Below, piece after piece: positions 44,201 through 53,201 of a DNA stretch of 64,000 nt (position 1 is the stretch's first letter; each line of letters opens with the position of its first letter). Under the pieces are notes generated by a model. The model was not told the origin of the DNA. It saw only the letters and a list, made by a program, of their open reading frames with translations, and searched no databases. A program made the translations under genes and the position numbers. Source of the DNA: Methanococcoides orientis. Its GTDB lineage: Archaea; Halobacteriota; Methanosarcinia; Methanosarcinales; Methanosarcinaceae. The DNA is taken from positions 2,118,685 through 2,182,684 of the forward strand of contig NZ_CP073710.1 in assembly GCF_021184045.1 (NCBI RefSeq), written 5' to 3'.

Positions 44201-46254
44201 TTGTTGTTATTGAGATTTGTGATGCCTTCTGTGTCACCAACACAGAATTCTTCTGAGTTAATGGGATCATTGTTGATCGTAGACCCAAAATAATCCGCCC
44301 ATCCTTCATTGAGGGCACCCGATTCATCCCTATAAGGCAGATATGTTGTATAGATATGATCGACAACGCAGTGTGTGTACTCATGGTATATAACATCGCT
44401 AAGGATGGCGAAAGACTCATAGTATTCGTTCCCTCCATAGAAATATATGTCCGTCCCATCTGACATTGCATTCCCACTAGATGACCCATACTCCACGGTT
44501 GCAATGGTCTGGTAGTCCATGGAATTTATGTCAAAGGGGCTGCCTTTTGTGAAGTAGTCGTGGATCACATTGACATGGTAGAAAACATTTGACTCCTCTC
44601 TCTTGTCGGATGTATCCATATCAGCCCAGTTCCAGTCATATATTGGTGCGGTCAGATCAAATTCAATGGAGGCATCTTCCTGATCCTCGTTGACAACCTT
44701 CACATAGGGACCACTAAGCTCTGAATATATGGTTGCGTTCTCGCTCAGGTCCGTGATGTTGTAATATCCATTTTTGTCAGTTGTTGTTAAGGGGGAGGAT
44801 AATGTCTCAGCTTGAACACTGAATCCACTTAGGTTCCAGTTCCCATTTAAATCCTCAAGATCATCTGAGAATACCATTCCACTATCACTGGTCACTGTAA
44901 TGTTGTCTGCATAAAATCCGTTTTTAGAAACACCAAGATCAGTATCATACAAGAATCCGATCCATGCCTGTTTCCCATCCCAGTCTGATATGTCTATGGA
45001 TTTATCTGTCCATGAGGTCTGATATCCTGTATAATTTGCAAGATTGGTGAAATTATTTCCATCTTCTGAAATGATCACATATGCATAATCATAATTGTAT
45101 TCAATCTCATACTTTGTGCTGAAATTAAGTTTGGAATTGACTGCACCGGTAAGGTCAATGGGTTCAATTGTTATTGCAGAATTTTCCAGGTAGTCTCCAC
45201 GCCCTGAATAGAGCACCCTCTTCGGATCTCCAATGATTAATGATATTGTCTGGTTCCAGAAAGGCACATCAACTGGATCCTGCGAGGGGTATTCCTGATA
45301 TATCCTTCCTGTTACGTTGCCTTCAATGCTGTATGAAAAGATCTTATCATATTTGTGTAATACATTTCCGGTGGTTGCATCTACAAAATATGTCCATGAT
45401 CTTAAAGGCTCTTTAATGGTAGACAGATCGACCATATACACAAGATGGTACTTATTGGCATCTTCTATCTCCACCGGATAGATTACCAGTGATATGTCCT
45501 TTGTTTTGATAGTTTTTGTCTGTGGGGTGGACTTTCCGGACATTTCACTGAGCGAGGTCGAACTCAATGGTATGGAAGGACCTGTGACCTCGATCCCGAG
45601 ATCATCACTTATTATGGAAAGTGCTTCAGCCTCGGTAATTGTGGGTTTTGTTGGTGCTGTTATGTCCTGAAAATTGTTTGAATCCACAGCTACGACCTTC
45701 CCATCATTAACTGTGATTCCCACTCTTGAGGAGTATACAGGAATTCCCTCATATGACTGCTGATATACGATATTGCTAATTCCGTTCTTTCTTTCATATA
45801 GGGATGTGTCATGATCTTCTTTTACTAACTCGATCTCAGAGGAGGCAAGACCGAATATCTGTTCGTTTTCAACAATGAAGTTCCTGACCAAAGATTCTGT
45901 AATCTGTTCAGTTTGAATAAAAGATGTAGGTGAGAATTGATCATTTTCCTGATCTGATGGAAGAAGTTCTATGCTGCCTCCGATCATTCTATTTGGCAGG
46001 TTTGAGTCTTTGTCTGTTGAAACTAGCCAATTTTCACCGTATTTTGCATTAAATAGTTCTTCCTTGCTGGAAGTAGATTGATCATTTATAAGATAATTAG
46101 TAACGACTTCATCCTGTGAAGTGTATAGTTTATCACCGTCAGTATCGTAATGGTATTGCTGCAGGGTATCAAATTCAGAATTGTTATTTTCATCAGCAAT
46201 TGCATTTGTAGATAATATCACTATAAATAATAATACTAATAATATTTTATTCAT
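41218..46254 (-). CDS. Surface metalloprotease fused to S-layer (DUF1608) repeats, PKD and PGF-CTERM
   Basis: The ~1678-residue exported protein has these parts in order: signal peptide (1-20); FTP/PepSY-like propeptide region (about 110-310); a beta domain (about 350-480); a gluzincin protease domain with HEYTH (624-628, nt 44371-44385) and NEGWADYFG supplying Glu650, as in fungalysin/thermolysin-like enzymes; two tandem Methanosarcinales S-layer repeats of the DUF1608 type (about 817-1068 and 1098-1345, each with GEEYVP, VWLELT and NGTFVDDTIIN); a PKD domain (about 1354-1443); a Gly-rich linker; a PGF-pre-PGF domain (about 1465-1618); and a PGF-CTERM tail (PGFTML, hydrophobic helix, FRKRKN). 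It should be archaeosortase-anchored within or on the S-layer. ATG 46254 fits the TATA-like tract near 46285; a TTG at 46269 is the alternative. Confidence 0.88.
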   Translation of the reverse strand: MNKILLVLLFIVILSTNAIADENNNSEFDTLQQYHYDTDGDKLYTSQDEVVTNYLINDQSTSSKEELFNAKYGENWLVSTDKDSNLPNRMIGGSIELLPSDQENDQFSPTSFIQTEQITESLVRNFIVENEQIFGLASSEIELVKEDHDTSLYERKNGISNIVYQQSYEGIPVYSSRVGITVNDGKVVAVDSNNFQDITAPTKPTITEAEALSIISDDLGIEVTGPSIPLSSTSLSEMSGKSTPQTKTIKTKDISLVIYPVEIEDANKYHLVYMVDLSTIKEPLRSWTYFVDATTGNVLHKYDKIFSYSIEGNVTGRIYQEYPSQDPVDVPFWNQTISLIIGDPKRVLYSGRGDYLENSAITIEPIDLTGAVNSKLNFSTKYEIEYNYDYAYVIISEDGNNFTNLANYTGYQTSWTDKSIDISDWDGKQAWIGFLYDTDLGVSKNGFYADNITVTSDSGMVFSDDLEDLNGNWNLSGFSVQAETLSSPLTTTDKNGYYNITDLSENATIYSELSGPYVKVVNEDQEDASIEFDLTAPIYDWNWADMDTSDKREESNVFYHVNVIHDYFTKGSPFDINSMDYQTIATVEYGSSSGNAMSDGTDIYFYGGNEYYESFAILSDVIYHEYTHCVVDHIYTTYLPYRDESGALNEGWADYFGSTINNDPINSEEFCVGDTEGITNLNNNNKYPSDIMGEVHYDGLIVSGAMWDMRVALGAELADELIIRAMKLEPQNFQEFLEAILIVDDDNGDLSDGTPHINEIIQAFYVNHGIYTPVFFDALSEHLISNGQIVEEMHELRSPVFSGTDLDDIIGQQDTDFLELSAVDFPGFYYDIDDNISTETLRIYGGSFVSDRTIGQGGLVYTTTIQEVEFMGYSSEYPLLILFGEEYVPLNNTPDKLTKLLADNDDAHTLRTGQLLELQEGYAITPRQIDVDGEKVWLELTKNGTFVDDTIINASFSQPTSDRTWYCMQDMSGEEDVVTLMIHVSTVYGQDDPCVILDDIWQISDQVTEINADDKYGQMVVSSVNDTALTMELDEDIVLDAGSTNNLMDNFELQVADDPSLRFYLKKKQTESGIYEVRGTVIDSPSSDKTYTWNANSFAGFWYDLDNNATSEVLTVHGVDNMDRMLDADIGELIYNTTIVPGIQPQFDFRMESDPLMDFTYEKIGFLGEEYVPITNASILTKLIIDDNSINIIGIGDSLNLGEGYVVTPKEIDVNGENVWLELTRNGTFVDDTIINANTSDKTWYYEQDMLNESDILTLMLHVDEVNQSGNFIIIDGVWQLSEEVIEINVDDRFGRLAVSSVDDQTITMELSGYLYLSSGKSLYLTENIALRIADNSSNLRFYPFTESTYVKPNVAPIATIGSIAMGGSPEGVTVIFNGSGTDSDGTIVAYNWTSSLDGQLNTSANFSTSSLSVGTHTIYFSVQDNDGAWSEEVSTALKITDIDENKSPGSKSTSSGGGGGATGEAFENILVKDAAASNVVAGKLSRYEFNEEKCHIGYVQFKGVDNAGQISTLIEVLKDTSKLVDSQAPGIVYQNMNIWVGNAAFGDDKIEDAVIGFRVSKQWLSENSIDVSGISLYHYSEEEWNQLSTTKVDEDGAYIYFEAKTPGFSPFAIAADMHSEALTGNTTSAEEQLSTVNSTEPSGEELPASESKGIPGFTMLASVFILEFVCLFRKRKN

Positions 46255-46518
46255 GTCCTGACATTTCAAGTTATATTATTTAACTATATACATAATTACA
46301 GGGGCATGTTAATTTTTGACAAAGTAGGGGCTTGTTGGATAACCCTTTGAGCATTTATCTGTATTTTTCAGTAATTCCCTGATTCTGCAGAAATTTTTGT
46401 GAATAAATGAGTGAGATTTTCTCACTTTTTCTTCTTTTGCCACGTTGAATCATGCTTATATATGTTCAGCTGTTTGATAGCAATTATATAGGTCACTATT
46501 ATTGGAACTTCATCAGAC

Positions 46519-48972
46519 ATGACTGCTAATACAATGATTAAAAAACCTGAACTTCTGGCTCCTGCAGGCAACTGGGAATCCTTCATAGCTGCTGTGGAAA
46601 ACGGCGCAGATGCTGTCTATCTTGGTGCGAAGACCCTGGGTGCAAGGGCTTATGCCGGCAATTTCACCCTTGAAGAGATACAGGAAGCTATCGATATTGC
46701 ACATCTTCGCGGTGTCAGAGTCTTTGTTACGGTAAATACTTTGGTCAAGGATGAGGAGATCGGAAGAGCTGCAAAAATGCTGTGTTCTCTGAGCGAATAC
46801 GGTGCAGATGCTGTCATTGTCCAGGATATCGGGTTGCTTTCTCTTGCAAAAGAGGTCGTTCCCGAACTTCCGATACATGCAAGCACCCAGATGACCATTC
46901 ATAATAGTGAAGGTGTACGTTTTCTTGAGGATCTCGGTGTCAAAAGGGTTGTGCTTGCAAGGGAAATGTCCCTTGAAGAGATCAAGGCAGTAAAGCAGGC
47001 TAGCAACATCGAGATCGAAACCTTTGTTCATGGAGCACTTTGCATCTCCTATTCAGGCCAATGTCTTCTTAGCAGTATGATCGGAGGCAGGAGCGGTAAT
47101 CGTGGGCATTGTGCCCAGCCCTGCAGGAAGATGTACGAACTGGAAAAGGACGGTGAGCTGATCGATACCGATGGGCCTTATCTATTGAGTCCCAAAGATC
47201 TTAACACAACAGAAATGGTGCCACATCTGATCGAAGCAGGTGTGGATTCCTTCAAGATAGAAGGCAGGATGAAAAGGCCTGAATATGTGGCAGGTGTCGT
47301 GAGCACATACAGGCGTTTGATCGATCGCTACATGGCTGATCCGGATTCGTATTTTGTATCTCCGGAGGAGTCCCTTGTACTTGAACAGCTTTTCAACAGG
47401 GAATTCACTGACGTTTATCTTGAAGGTACATCAAGGACAGGTATGATGAGCCGCGAGCAACCATATAATCGCGGTGTGGTCGCAGGTACTGTTGTGGGCT
47501 ATAACGGCGATGACAGGAGGATCATAGTAGAGCTTTCCACAGAACTGGAATTGGGCGACGGTATCGGTGCTGAAGGGTTGGAAAATGCAGGTGAGAATAT
47601 CACCCGCATTGTCCTGGACGGCAAAGAAGTTGATTCCGCTACAGAAGGCGATGTCGTTGAGATCCCGTTCTTTGAACAGGTTCGTTCCGGGAGTTTTATC
47701 TACAGGACCATGGACCGGTCCTTAATGGACTCACTGAAAAAGACATTCATATCTCCAAAGCCGATTCGAAAAGTGCCTGTGAAGCTCCGGTCAGAGGTCG
47801 CTGCAGGTTCAGTATTGCAGCTGGAAATGGTGGATGCTGATGGCAATGCGGTGTCTGTGGATTCTGATTATGTCGTTGAGGTCGCCCAGAAGAAACCGAC
47901 AACCCAGGAGCAGGTCATCCAGCAGTTCTCAAAACTGGGTAATTCTGTTTTTGAGCCGGTAGGTATGGATGTGACTGTTACTGGAGATGTATTCATCCCC
48001 ATAAGGGCACTTAACGATATCAGGAACATGGCAGTTTCCCAGCTGGAAGCTGCAAGGATAGAAAAAGGGCGACGTAACCCCAAAGGAAGCTGTAATACTC
48101 CTGATGTTGTCTGTGAGGAAGTGCATCCGTATAAGGCCCTGCTGGTTGTAAGTGTAGATGATTCCAGGAGACTTGAGGGTGCTATTGATGGCGGAGCAGA
48201 TGTAATCTATATCGGAGGGGAAGTTTTCAGGGGTCGCGAACCTCTGGACATGAAGGAAGCCTTCGAGAAGTGCAGAAGTGAGGGTCGGAAGATCTATGTG
48301 AACACCCCGAAGATCGTATCGGATGAAGATATGGGGCATGTGCAGGAAACACTCAAATTTGCAAAGGAGCTTGGTTTTGATGGTGCAGTGGTCTCTAACT
48401 ACGGTACATTCAGGCTTGCAAAAGAAGCAGGTATGAATGTGGTCGCTGATAGTCCAATGAATGTGTTCAATATAAATTCATATGCATCCATAAAGCAGCT
48501 TGGTGCAGATTCGGTGGTATTGTCCCCGGAAATGTCATTGTCCCAGGTAGAGGATGTCGCACAATGTGGCTCTGTGGAGTGCATTGTTCACGGAAGGCAG
48601 GAGGTCATGGAATCACGTTACTGTATGCTCGGTGACCTGTTCAGTACAGGGGCTGGCTGTTCCTGTCCGTGCGAGGATGGGGAGTTCGAGCTCTACGATG
48701 AGAAGGAGTATTGTTTCCCGCTTCTCATGGACAACGACTGCAGGATGCATGTGCTGAACTCAAAAGAGCTGTGCATGATCGAGAGCATTGGCAAACTTGT
48801 CAAGGCAGGTGTAGCAGCGGTGAGGATCGAGGCAAGGACCATGGATGCTTCGAAGGTGAAAAAGGTCACACAACGATATCGTGTTGCTCTGGATGGTAAG
48901 AAGAAGGCTGGCAAATGCAAGGACATTACTGATGGCTATACTTCAGGCCATTACATGAGGGGAGTTCTATGA
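46519..48972 (+). CDS. Two-module peptidase U32-family protein
   Basis: The 817-residue protein has the full U32 module at its N-terminus (PELLAPAGNWESFIAAVENGADAVY-type start, HASTQMTIHN, RVVLAREMSL, the cysteine-bearing FVHGALCISYSGQCLLSS and GNRGHCAQPCR motif, SFKIEGRMK). A beta middle part and a second, shorter U32-like TIM module follow from about 540 (ALLVVSVDDSRRLEGAIDGGADVIYIGG), with its own Cys-rich ECIVHGRQEVMESRYC...CSCPC. U32 proteins characterised in bacteria (RlhA, TrhP, UbiU/V) act in RNA or quinone hydroxylation with Fe-S clusters rather than as proteases. The archaeal role is open. A TATA-like tract lies about 30 bases before the ATG. Confidence 0.85.
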   Translation: MTANTMIKKPELLAPAGNWESFIAAVENGADAVYLGAKTLGARAYAGNFTLEEIQEAIDIAHLRGVRVFVTVNTLVKDEEIGRAAKMLCSLSEYGADAVIVQDIGLLSLAKEVVPELPIHASTQMTIHNSEGVRFLEDLGVKRVVLAREMSLEEIKAVKQASNIEIETFVHGALCISYSGQCLLSSMIGGRSGNRGHCAQPCRKMYELEKDGELIDTDGPYLLSPKDLNTTEMVPHLIEAGVDSFKIEGRMKRPEYVAGVVSTYRRLIDRYMADPDSYFVSPEESLVLEQLFNREFTDVYLEGTSRTGMMSREQPYNRGVVAGTVVGYNGDDRRIIVELSTELELGDGIGAEGLENAGENITRIVLDGKEVDSATEGDVVEIPFFEQVRSGSFIYRTMDRSLMDSLKKTFISPKPIRKVPVKLRSEVAAGSVLQLEMVDADGNAVSVDSDYVVEVAQKKPTTQEQVIQQFSKLGNSVFEPVGMDVTVTGDVFIPIRALNDIRNMAVSQLEAARIEKGRRNPKGSCNTPDVVCEEVHPYKALLVVSVDDSRRLEGAIDGGADVIYIGGEVFRGREPLDMKEAFEKCRSEGRKIYVNTPKIVSDEDMGHVQETLKFAKELGFDGAVVSNYGTFRLAKEAGMNVVADSPMNVFNINSYASIKQLGADSVVLSPEMSLSQVEDVAQCGSVECIVHGRQEVMESRYCMLGDLFSTGAGCSCPCEDGEFELYDEKEYCFPLLMDNDCRMHVLNSKELCMIESIGKLVKAGVAAVRIEARTMDASKVKKVTQRYRVALDGKKKAGKCKDITDGYTSGHYMRGVL

Positions 48973-49385
48973 AGATCTTCCTTTCTGGTTCCATTCGTGG
49001 GGGAAGGCAGATGCTTCCCACATACCAGTTCATTTGCGGGTATCTTCGCAATAACGGTCATGAGGTCTTGAGCTGGCATGTAGCTCACGATGGGGTCGAG
49101 GCGACGGAGTCACTCATGAGCGAGAGCCAGATCTACGAACGTGACATGGGTTTTCTAAGGACAAGTGAATGCATGATCGCAGAGGTCAGCCTCGCTTCCA
49201 CAGGCGTTGGTTATGAGGTATGTTCCGCTATCAACAAGGCTATTCCTATTCTCTGTGTCCATAAACCGGATTCTAACGTCTCTGCCATGATACTGGGGAA
49301 TACCAATTGCAACGTTACTGTGAAAGAGTATTCTGGTAATGAGGACCTCGAAGTTATCCTTCGTGAATTCCTTTCATCTTTTTGA
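48969..49385 (+). CDS. DNPH1-like 2'-deoxynucleoside 5'-phosphate N-hydrolase
   Basis: The 138-residue protein begins MKIFLSGSIRGGRQMLPTY, matching the GSIRGGR phosphate-binding start of DNPH1/Rcl in the nucleoside deoxyribosyltransferase superfamily. It continues with YERDMGFLRTSECMIAEVSLASTGVGYEV, which holds the catalytic Glu-type region (AEVS...GVGYE). These enzymes split deoxynucleoside monophosphates to base and deoxyribose phosphate, cleaning the nucleotide pool. The ATG overlaps the U32 gene's stop by four bases, so the two are coupled; a shared pathway is not obvious. Confidence 0.82.
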   Translation: MKIFLSGSIRGGRQMLPTYQFICGYLRNNGHEVLSWHVAHDGVEATESLMSESQIYERDMGFLRTSECMIAEVSLASTGVGYEVCSAINKAIPILCVHKPDSNVSAMILGNTNCNVTVKEYSGNEDLEVILREFLSSF

Positions 49386-49429
49386 AGTAACTGTTAAATA
49401 TCGTTGACATCTATTTTCAATAGATAAAC

Positions 49430-49675
49430 ATGGTAATGGAAATTATAGTAGTACTGGTGGCTATCATAATAGCTCTTCTTCTGTACAAGGTGCTGAAGAC
49501 TGTCAAGAACATGGTAGTGAACACCGTATTGGGTGTGATTCTCCTTCTGATCGCCAACTTTGCACTGGGTCTAAACATTGCTTTTTCATGGGTTGTGATA
49601 CTGGTCTGTGCATTCACAGGAGTGATCGGAGCAGTTCTGATAGTGCTTTTAGCATATCTCGGTATCTTCTTCTGA
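49430..49675 (+). CDS. BofA-family small membrane protein
   Basis: The 81-residue protein has three hydrophobic stretches and the MVVNTVLGVILLLIAN segment followed by GVIGAVLIVLLAYLG, the pattern of the BofA (pro-sigma-K processing inhibitor) family. Archaeal members are common and have no sporulation role; the function is unknown. Its last 27 bases overlap the 3' end of the convergent methyltransferase gene. ATG 49436 (MEII) is an alternative start. Confidence 0.75.
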   Translation: MVMEIIVVLVAIIIALLLYKVLKTVKNMVVNTVLGVILLLIANFALGLNIAFSWVVILVCAFTGVIGAVLIVLLAYLGIFF

Positions 49676-50314
49676 TACCAGCTGGATAGTTCCGTTGACC
49701 ATATGGCGGGTGTGTGACTCGCCCTTGAACTTTTTTTCCGTAATTACATCATTGATGTCCAGCATCCCGAAGTCCCGGAATAGGTGCTCAACTTCTTCTT
49801 TTGTAAAATAGTGGTAGATTATCCCACTCTGGCGTACAAATGTGTGGGGTTCAATGGCATCTCCTCCATATCGCATATCCTTTATCCCGAATACTTCCAG
49901 GAAGATGGTACCTCCAGGTTTCAATACTCGCTTGAATTCTGATACTGCCTTTTCACGCTCATTTTCCAGGAGGTGCTGTAATACTCCGAAACAAACGACT
50001 CCCTCAAAGCTGTTGTCTGCAAAAGGAAGGTCTGTTATTGAGGATACTGCATGGTGTGCTTCACGTTCACGTTTTGCAAGATATTCCCTTGAAGCTTTTA
50101 GTGCTGTGGGAGATACATCGATGCCTGTGCAATCGTAAAAATTAGATAAGGGGAGAAGGTGGCGACCTTTCCCCGAGCCTGCATCAAGGATACGGCATCC
50201 GTCAGGGATGCGGGAGCGGATCGGTTCGATCGGTGCTGCTCCGCCCCATCTGACATGGGCATATTCCCTGTCCCATGCTGAAAAATGAGAGGTGGATGCC
50301 GGTCCTTGTGTCAT
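49649..50314 (-). CDS. SAM-dependent methyltransferase (class I)
   Basis: The 221-residue Rossmann-type methyltransferase has motif I ILDAGSGKGRHLLPL (about 41-55), the acidic residue in DCTGIDVSPTAL, motif II/III-like DLPFADNSFEGVVCFGVLQHL and RVLKPGGTIFLEVFG, all standard for the class. Substrate is unknown. ATG 50312-50314 is chosen because it lies four bases beyond the lysS stop; the frame stays open into lysS but those extra residues look non-native. It is co-transcribed with lysS and its 3' end overlaps the convergent BofA-like gene. Confidence 0.82.
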   Translation of the reverse strand: MTQGPASTSHFSAWDREYAHVRWGGAAPIEPIRSRIPDGCRILDAGSGKGRHLLPLSNFYDCTGIDVSPTALKASREYLAKREREAHHAVSSITDLPFADNSFEGVVCFGVLQHLLENEREKAVSEFKRVLKPGGTIFLEVFGIKDMRYGGDAIEPHTFVRQSGIIYHYFTKEEVEHLFRDFGMLDINDVITEKKFKGESHTRHMVNGTIQLVSEEDTEIC

Positions 50315-50318
50315 GCTC

Positions 50319-51911
50319 TTATGGTCTGTATGTTGATGCTTCACTGAAGCGTTTTGCAAGGAAGTCCTGGTCGATTGAAGACAGGAACCATCCTGCTTTT
50401 GGTCCTGACTGCTGGCCAAGCACTGAGGTGTAGATTGCCTTGAACATCTCCTTAGGATTGATCTCCAGCTCATCTTCGGCTACGCCAAGCTTTTCAACGA
50501 TCTTAAGGTGGAGGTCAGACCCTGCTTCCTTTGAGGAATAGACAAGGTTGTGATAATCCTCACCTGTAAGTTCGCCGCTGGCTTCAATGATCTCAGATAA
50601 TGCTCCGAGGAATGCCTGCTGCACATCAGTGAGCGTTGCGGTCTGCTCAGGAAGTTCATCCTTTACGCTGAACTTTGCGAATGGTGGTGCATACATCTCA
50701 AGCCAGTTGGAGACATTGTTTGTCAGTTCCCTGATACATTTCTCGTTGGTTGTATCGTATCCTGCACGTTCCACGATCTTCATGATCTTCTCAAAGTCAC
50801 CATGTGCTACCTGGGAGATGGTGGTCATGTGCTTGAACGGGATATCCGTGTGGCAGATACCCTTTGCATGGGAGAGCTCCAGCACACGTTTGTCGAGACC
50901 TTCCAGATCATCCTTGGCATTGAGACGCTCGTACTCGTCCACAAGTGTGAGCAGTGGTTGTGCGGGGTCGAACTTGATGTGTTTTTCAGGTTTTGTGCGC
51001 ATGATAAGATAGCGCAGTACCTCAGGCGGTACGACCTTGAGCATATCGGAAATTGAGACGACTACACCGGTGGATGATGACATTGCACCTTTCTGTCCCA
51101 GCATGATCCACTCATAGACGATTGGTTGTGGTGGCTCGTGGTCGAATATCTCGCGAACGATTCTCTTTCCTGTGTCATAGGAACCGCCTCTGGAAGCATG
51201 GTCCTTTCCGAATGGTTCGACTGTAACATTCATCATCTTCCATTTTGCAGGCCAGTCCACACGCCAGGTAAGCTTTCCGCCTCCTGCCATTGGTACTGTT
51301 CCCTTGTGACCACATGAACAATCATATTCAACTGTCTCTGCATCCGCATCGAATCCGGTGACTATGGCTGTGTTGATCTTTCCACATTCCTGGCAGATCG
51401 GGTTGAACGGGCTCCACTCAGGCAGAACATCCTTTCCTGATACTTCCTTGAGGATCTTTGCGATATCATCTCTCTTGATAAGTGCTGTCTTGATGGCCTC
51501 GACGAACCTGCCGCTCTTGTAAAGCTGGTCTGCACGGTAAACCTCCGGGTAGATGCCGAGCTTTTCAAGGCCTTCAAGGAAAGGCTTGAGGAAGTGCTCT
51601 GCATAGTTGTCACATTCACCGCAGGGACATGGGATCTCGGAAATTGGTTTTCCGACATGTTCTGCATAGCTTTCCGGAAGGAAAGGATAGACCTTTCGAA
51701 GCGGGTCGAAGTTGTCAGCCATGTAGATGAATTCGGCCTCAGCGCCTTTTTCCACAAGCGTCCTGTATGCTGCATCTGCGGTAACGACCTCTCTCATGTT
51801 TCCGATATGTATGTGGCCGGAGGGGGTGATCCCTGTGGATATCTTATGCTTTTTCCCATTTTCCAGGGCTTCGTCAGCAACGACCTCTGCCCAGTGTTTG
51901 ATCTCTGCCAT
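50319..51911 (-). CDS. lysS: Lysyl-tRNA synthetase, class I
   Basis: The 530-residue enzyme charges tRNA-Lys and is of the class I type found in many archaea. It has the HIGH-like [14 protein letters not shown] (about 29-42), zinc-type cysteine pairs ([20 protein letters not shown] and CSCGHKG) and the KMSKS-like GAMSSSTG. The anticodon-binding C-terminal helical domain is complete. All segments are in the usual order. A TATA-like tract at 51998-52007 can be read toward it with a leader of about 60 bases. Confidence 0.95.
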   Translation of the reverse strand: MAEIKHWAEVVADEALENGKKHKISTGITPSGHIHIGNMREVVTADAAYRTLVEKGAEAEFIYMADNFDPLRKVYPFLPESYAEHVGKPISEIPCPCGECDNYAEHFLKPFLEGLEKLGIYPEVYRADQLYKSGRFVEAIKTALIKRDDIAKILKEVSGKDVLPEWSPFNPICQECGKINTAIVTGFDADAETVEYDCSCGHKGTVPMAGGGKLTWRVDWPAKWKMMNVTVEPFGKDHASRGGSYDTGKRIVREIFDHEPPQPIVYEWIMLGQKGAMSSSTGVVVSISDMLKVVPPEVLRYLIMRTKPEKHIKFDPAQPLLTLVDEYERLNAKDDLEGLDKRVLELSHAKGICHTDIPFKHMTTISQVAHGDFEKIMKIVERAGYDTTNEKCIRELTNNVSNWLEMYAPPFAKFSVKDELPEQTATLTDVQQAFLGALSEIIEASGELTGEDYHNLVYSSKEAGSDLHLKIVEKLGVAEDELEINPKEMFKAIYTSVLGQQSGPKAGWFLSSIDQDFLAKRFSEASTYRP

Positions 51912-51995
51912 TGATTATCACCATGTGTATTATCTGATCAGTATAAGTGTTGAAATCTCATGATCTATCTTTGGATCTGAGGAATATCTGCATGT

Positions 51996-52140
51996 TCTCT
52001 TTTATATATAACATGTTTCCTTTTGCCGAAGATCTTGCTGTCACGATGCAGCAACCTGATGTAAAAAAGGATAGTAGACCACCGCAGTGGTCACAATTGT
52101 ATTCGTAGATGATCGGTTTGAACAATTAAGGTTCTGAAAA
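51996..52140. other. Intergenic region with TATA-like tract and two hairpins; possible small RNA
   Basis: CTTTTATATATAAC (51996-52009) is near-symmetric and can serve lysS leftward or a rightward transcript. To its right lie two stems: TTGCTG/CAGCAA (52035-52040 with 52049-52054, 8-base loop) and GACCAC/GTGGTC (52077-52082 with 52087-52092, loop CGCA). A 31-codon frame from ATG 52014 to TAG 52109 also spans them but shows no clear coding pattern. A small RNA is possible; evidence is weak. Confidence 0.3.
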
Positions 52141-52148
52141 GCTGTTCC

Positions 52149-53201
52149 TCATTCTATTATTTCTGTAGGGATCTCTTCCAGGTCGCAGAAGTTCGAAGTA
52201 AAATTGTAAGCTCCTGCATTGATGAACACGATCTCATCACCGATCTTCGGTTCGTCCTTAAGGTACACACGGTACCTGAACAGGTCCATTGAGCATGGCG
52301 TACTGCCCTTGATGACGTAAGGTTTGCCGGCATTGTTTCCAACTTCGCCTTCAACTCTCAGTTTCACAGGTACGAGGATCGCATCCATGTCACTGTTGTA
52401 GACGGAAGCGTTCACAATGATGTTGTTGTCATAGACGCCTGTGATATAGGTGATGAGCTTCCCGGCAGGTGCTGAAATGAACCTTCCCGGCTCTATCATA
52501 AGCTGAATCTCTTTCTCATGAAGCCATTCCCGAAGCTCGGTAAGACGCCTGAAAATTCCTCCGATGACATCGACGTTGGTATTGGCATATTCTGATGGCA
52601 GGCCTCCTCCGATGTTGAGGATGTCGATGGCCTCAAGCGTTTCTTCTGACAGCACATCCTCGATGTCCTGCTGGATCTTCCACTCGTTGACGTTCTGTGT
52701 CTTCCTGTGGAAATGTACTCCAAGCTGTTCGATGTGGGGATCGTCCTTGAGCTGTGCCACCCTTTCGTTGATGACATCGGATGTCATTCCGAAAACGAAA
52801 TACCTCTCGGTCCTCAGGGAATGCTCCTTGAGCTTCAGGCGGAGCAGAAGTGTGATCTTCCAGTCGGTGGGCTCGATGGTCGAGAGCAGGACGTCCAGGT
52901 CGAACTCATTGTCAACTGCAAAGGAGCGAATGCCTCTCTCATAGAGGTCTTCTACGATCTCGGAGGTCCAGCCCTGTGCAAGGAAAAGTACCCTTGACAT
53001 GTCCTTTAAGTGCTTGAGTTCGTTGATCATGTGCACGCTAAGGAACCCGTCGGTGTTCTCCTCGATCATCGGGCTGACCCTTGGGTTTGTCTTAGAGCTG
53101 AAGGCGGGGATGTCCACGACTTCCCGGACCTTTTTGTATTGCTCAAGGACTACTTTTTTTGATAATGTGAATTTTGGTGATGGGACGGTCGGGCTGCTCA
53201 T
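52149..53201 (-). CDS. PLP-dependent fold-III (alanine-racemase-fold) decarboxylase
   Basis: The 350-residue protein is of the ornithine/diaminopimelate/arginine-2 decarboxylase fold. The likely PLP lysine is Lys37 in AFSSKTNPRV; other landmarks are LGVHFHRKTQN, ILNIGGGLPSEY (phosphate loop), MIEPGRFISAPAG, the substrate-proximal CSMDLFRYRV and INAGAYNFTSNF. It is close to carboxynorspermidine/ornithine-type decarboxylases, but the substrate cannot be read off the sequence. The upstream deoxyhypusine-synthase-like gene overlaps its start by four bases, so the two act together, most likely on a polyamine or diamine. Confidence 0.78.
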   Translation of the reverse strand: MSSPTVPSPKFTLSKKVVLEQYKKVREVVDIPAFSSKTNPRVSPMIEENTDGFLSVHMINELKHLKDMSRVLFLAQGWTSEIVEDLYERGIRSFAVDNEFDLDVLLSTIEPTDWKITLLLRLKLKEHSLRTERYFVFGMTSDVINERVAQLKDDPHIEQLGVHFHRKTQNVNEWKIQQDIEDVLSEETLEAIDILNIGGGLPSEYANTNVDVIGGIFRRLTELREWLHEKEIQLMIEPGRFISAPAGKLITYITGVYDNNIIVNASVYNSDMDAILVPVKLRVEGEVGNNAGKPYVIKGSTPCSMDLFRYRVYLKDEPKIGDEIVFINAGAYNFTSNFCDLEEIPTEIIE

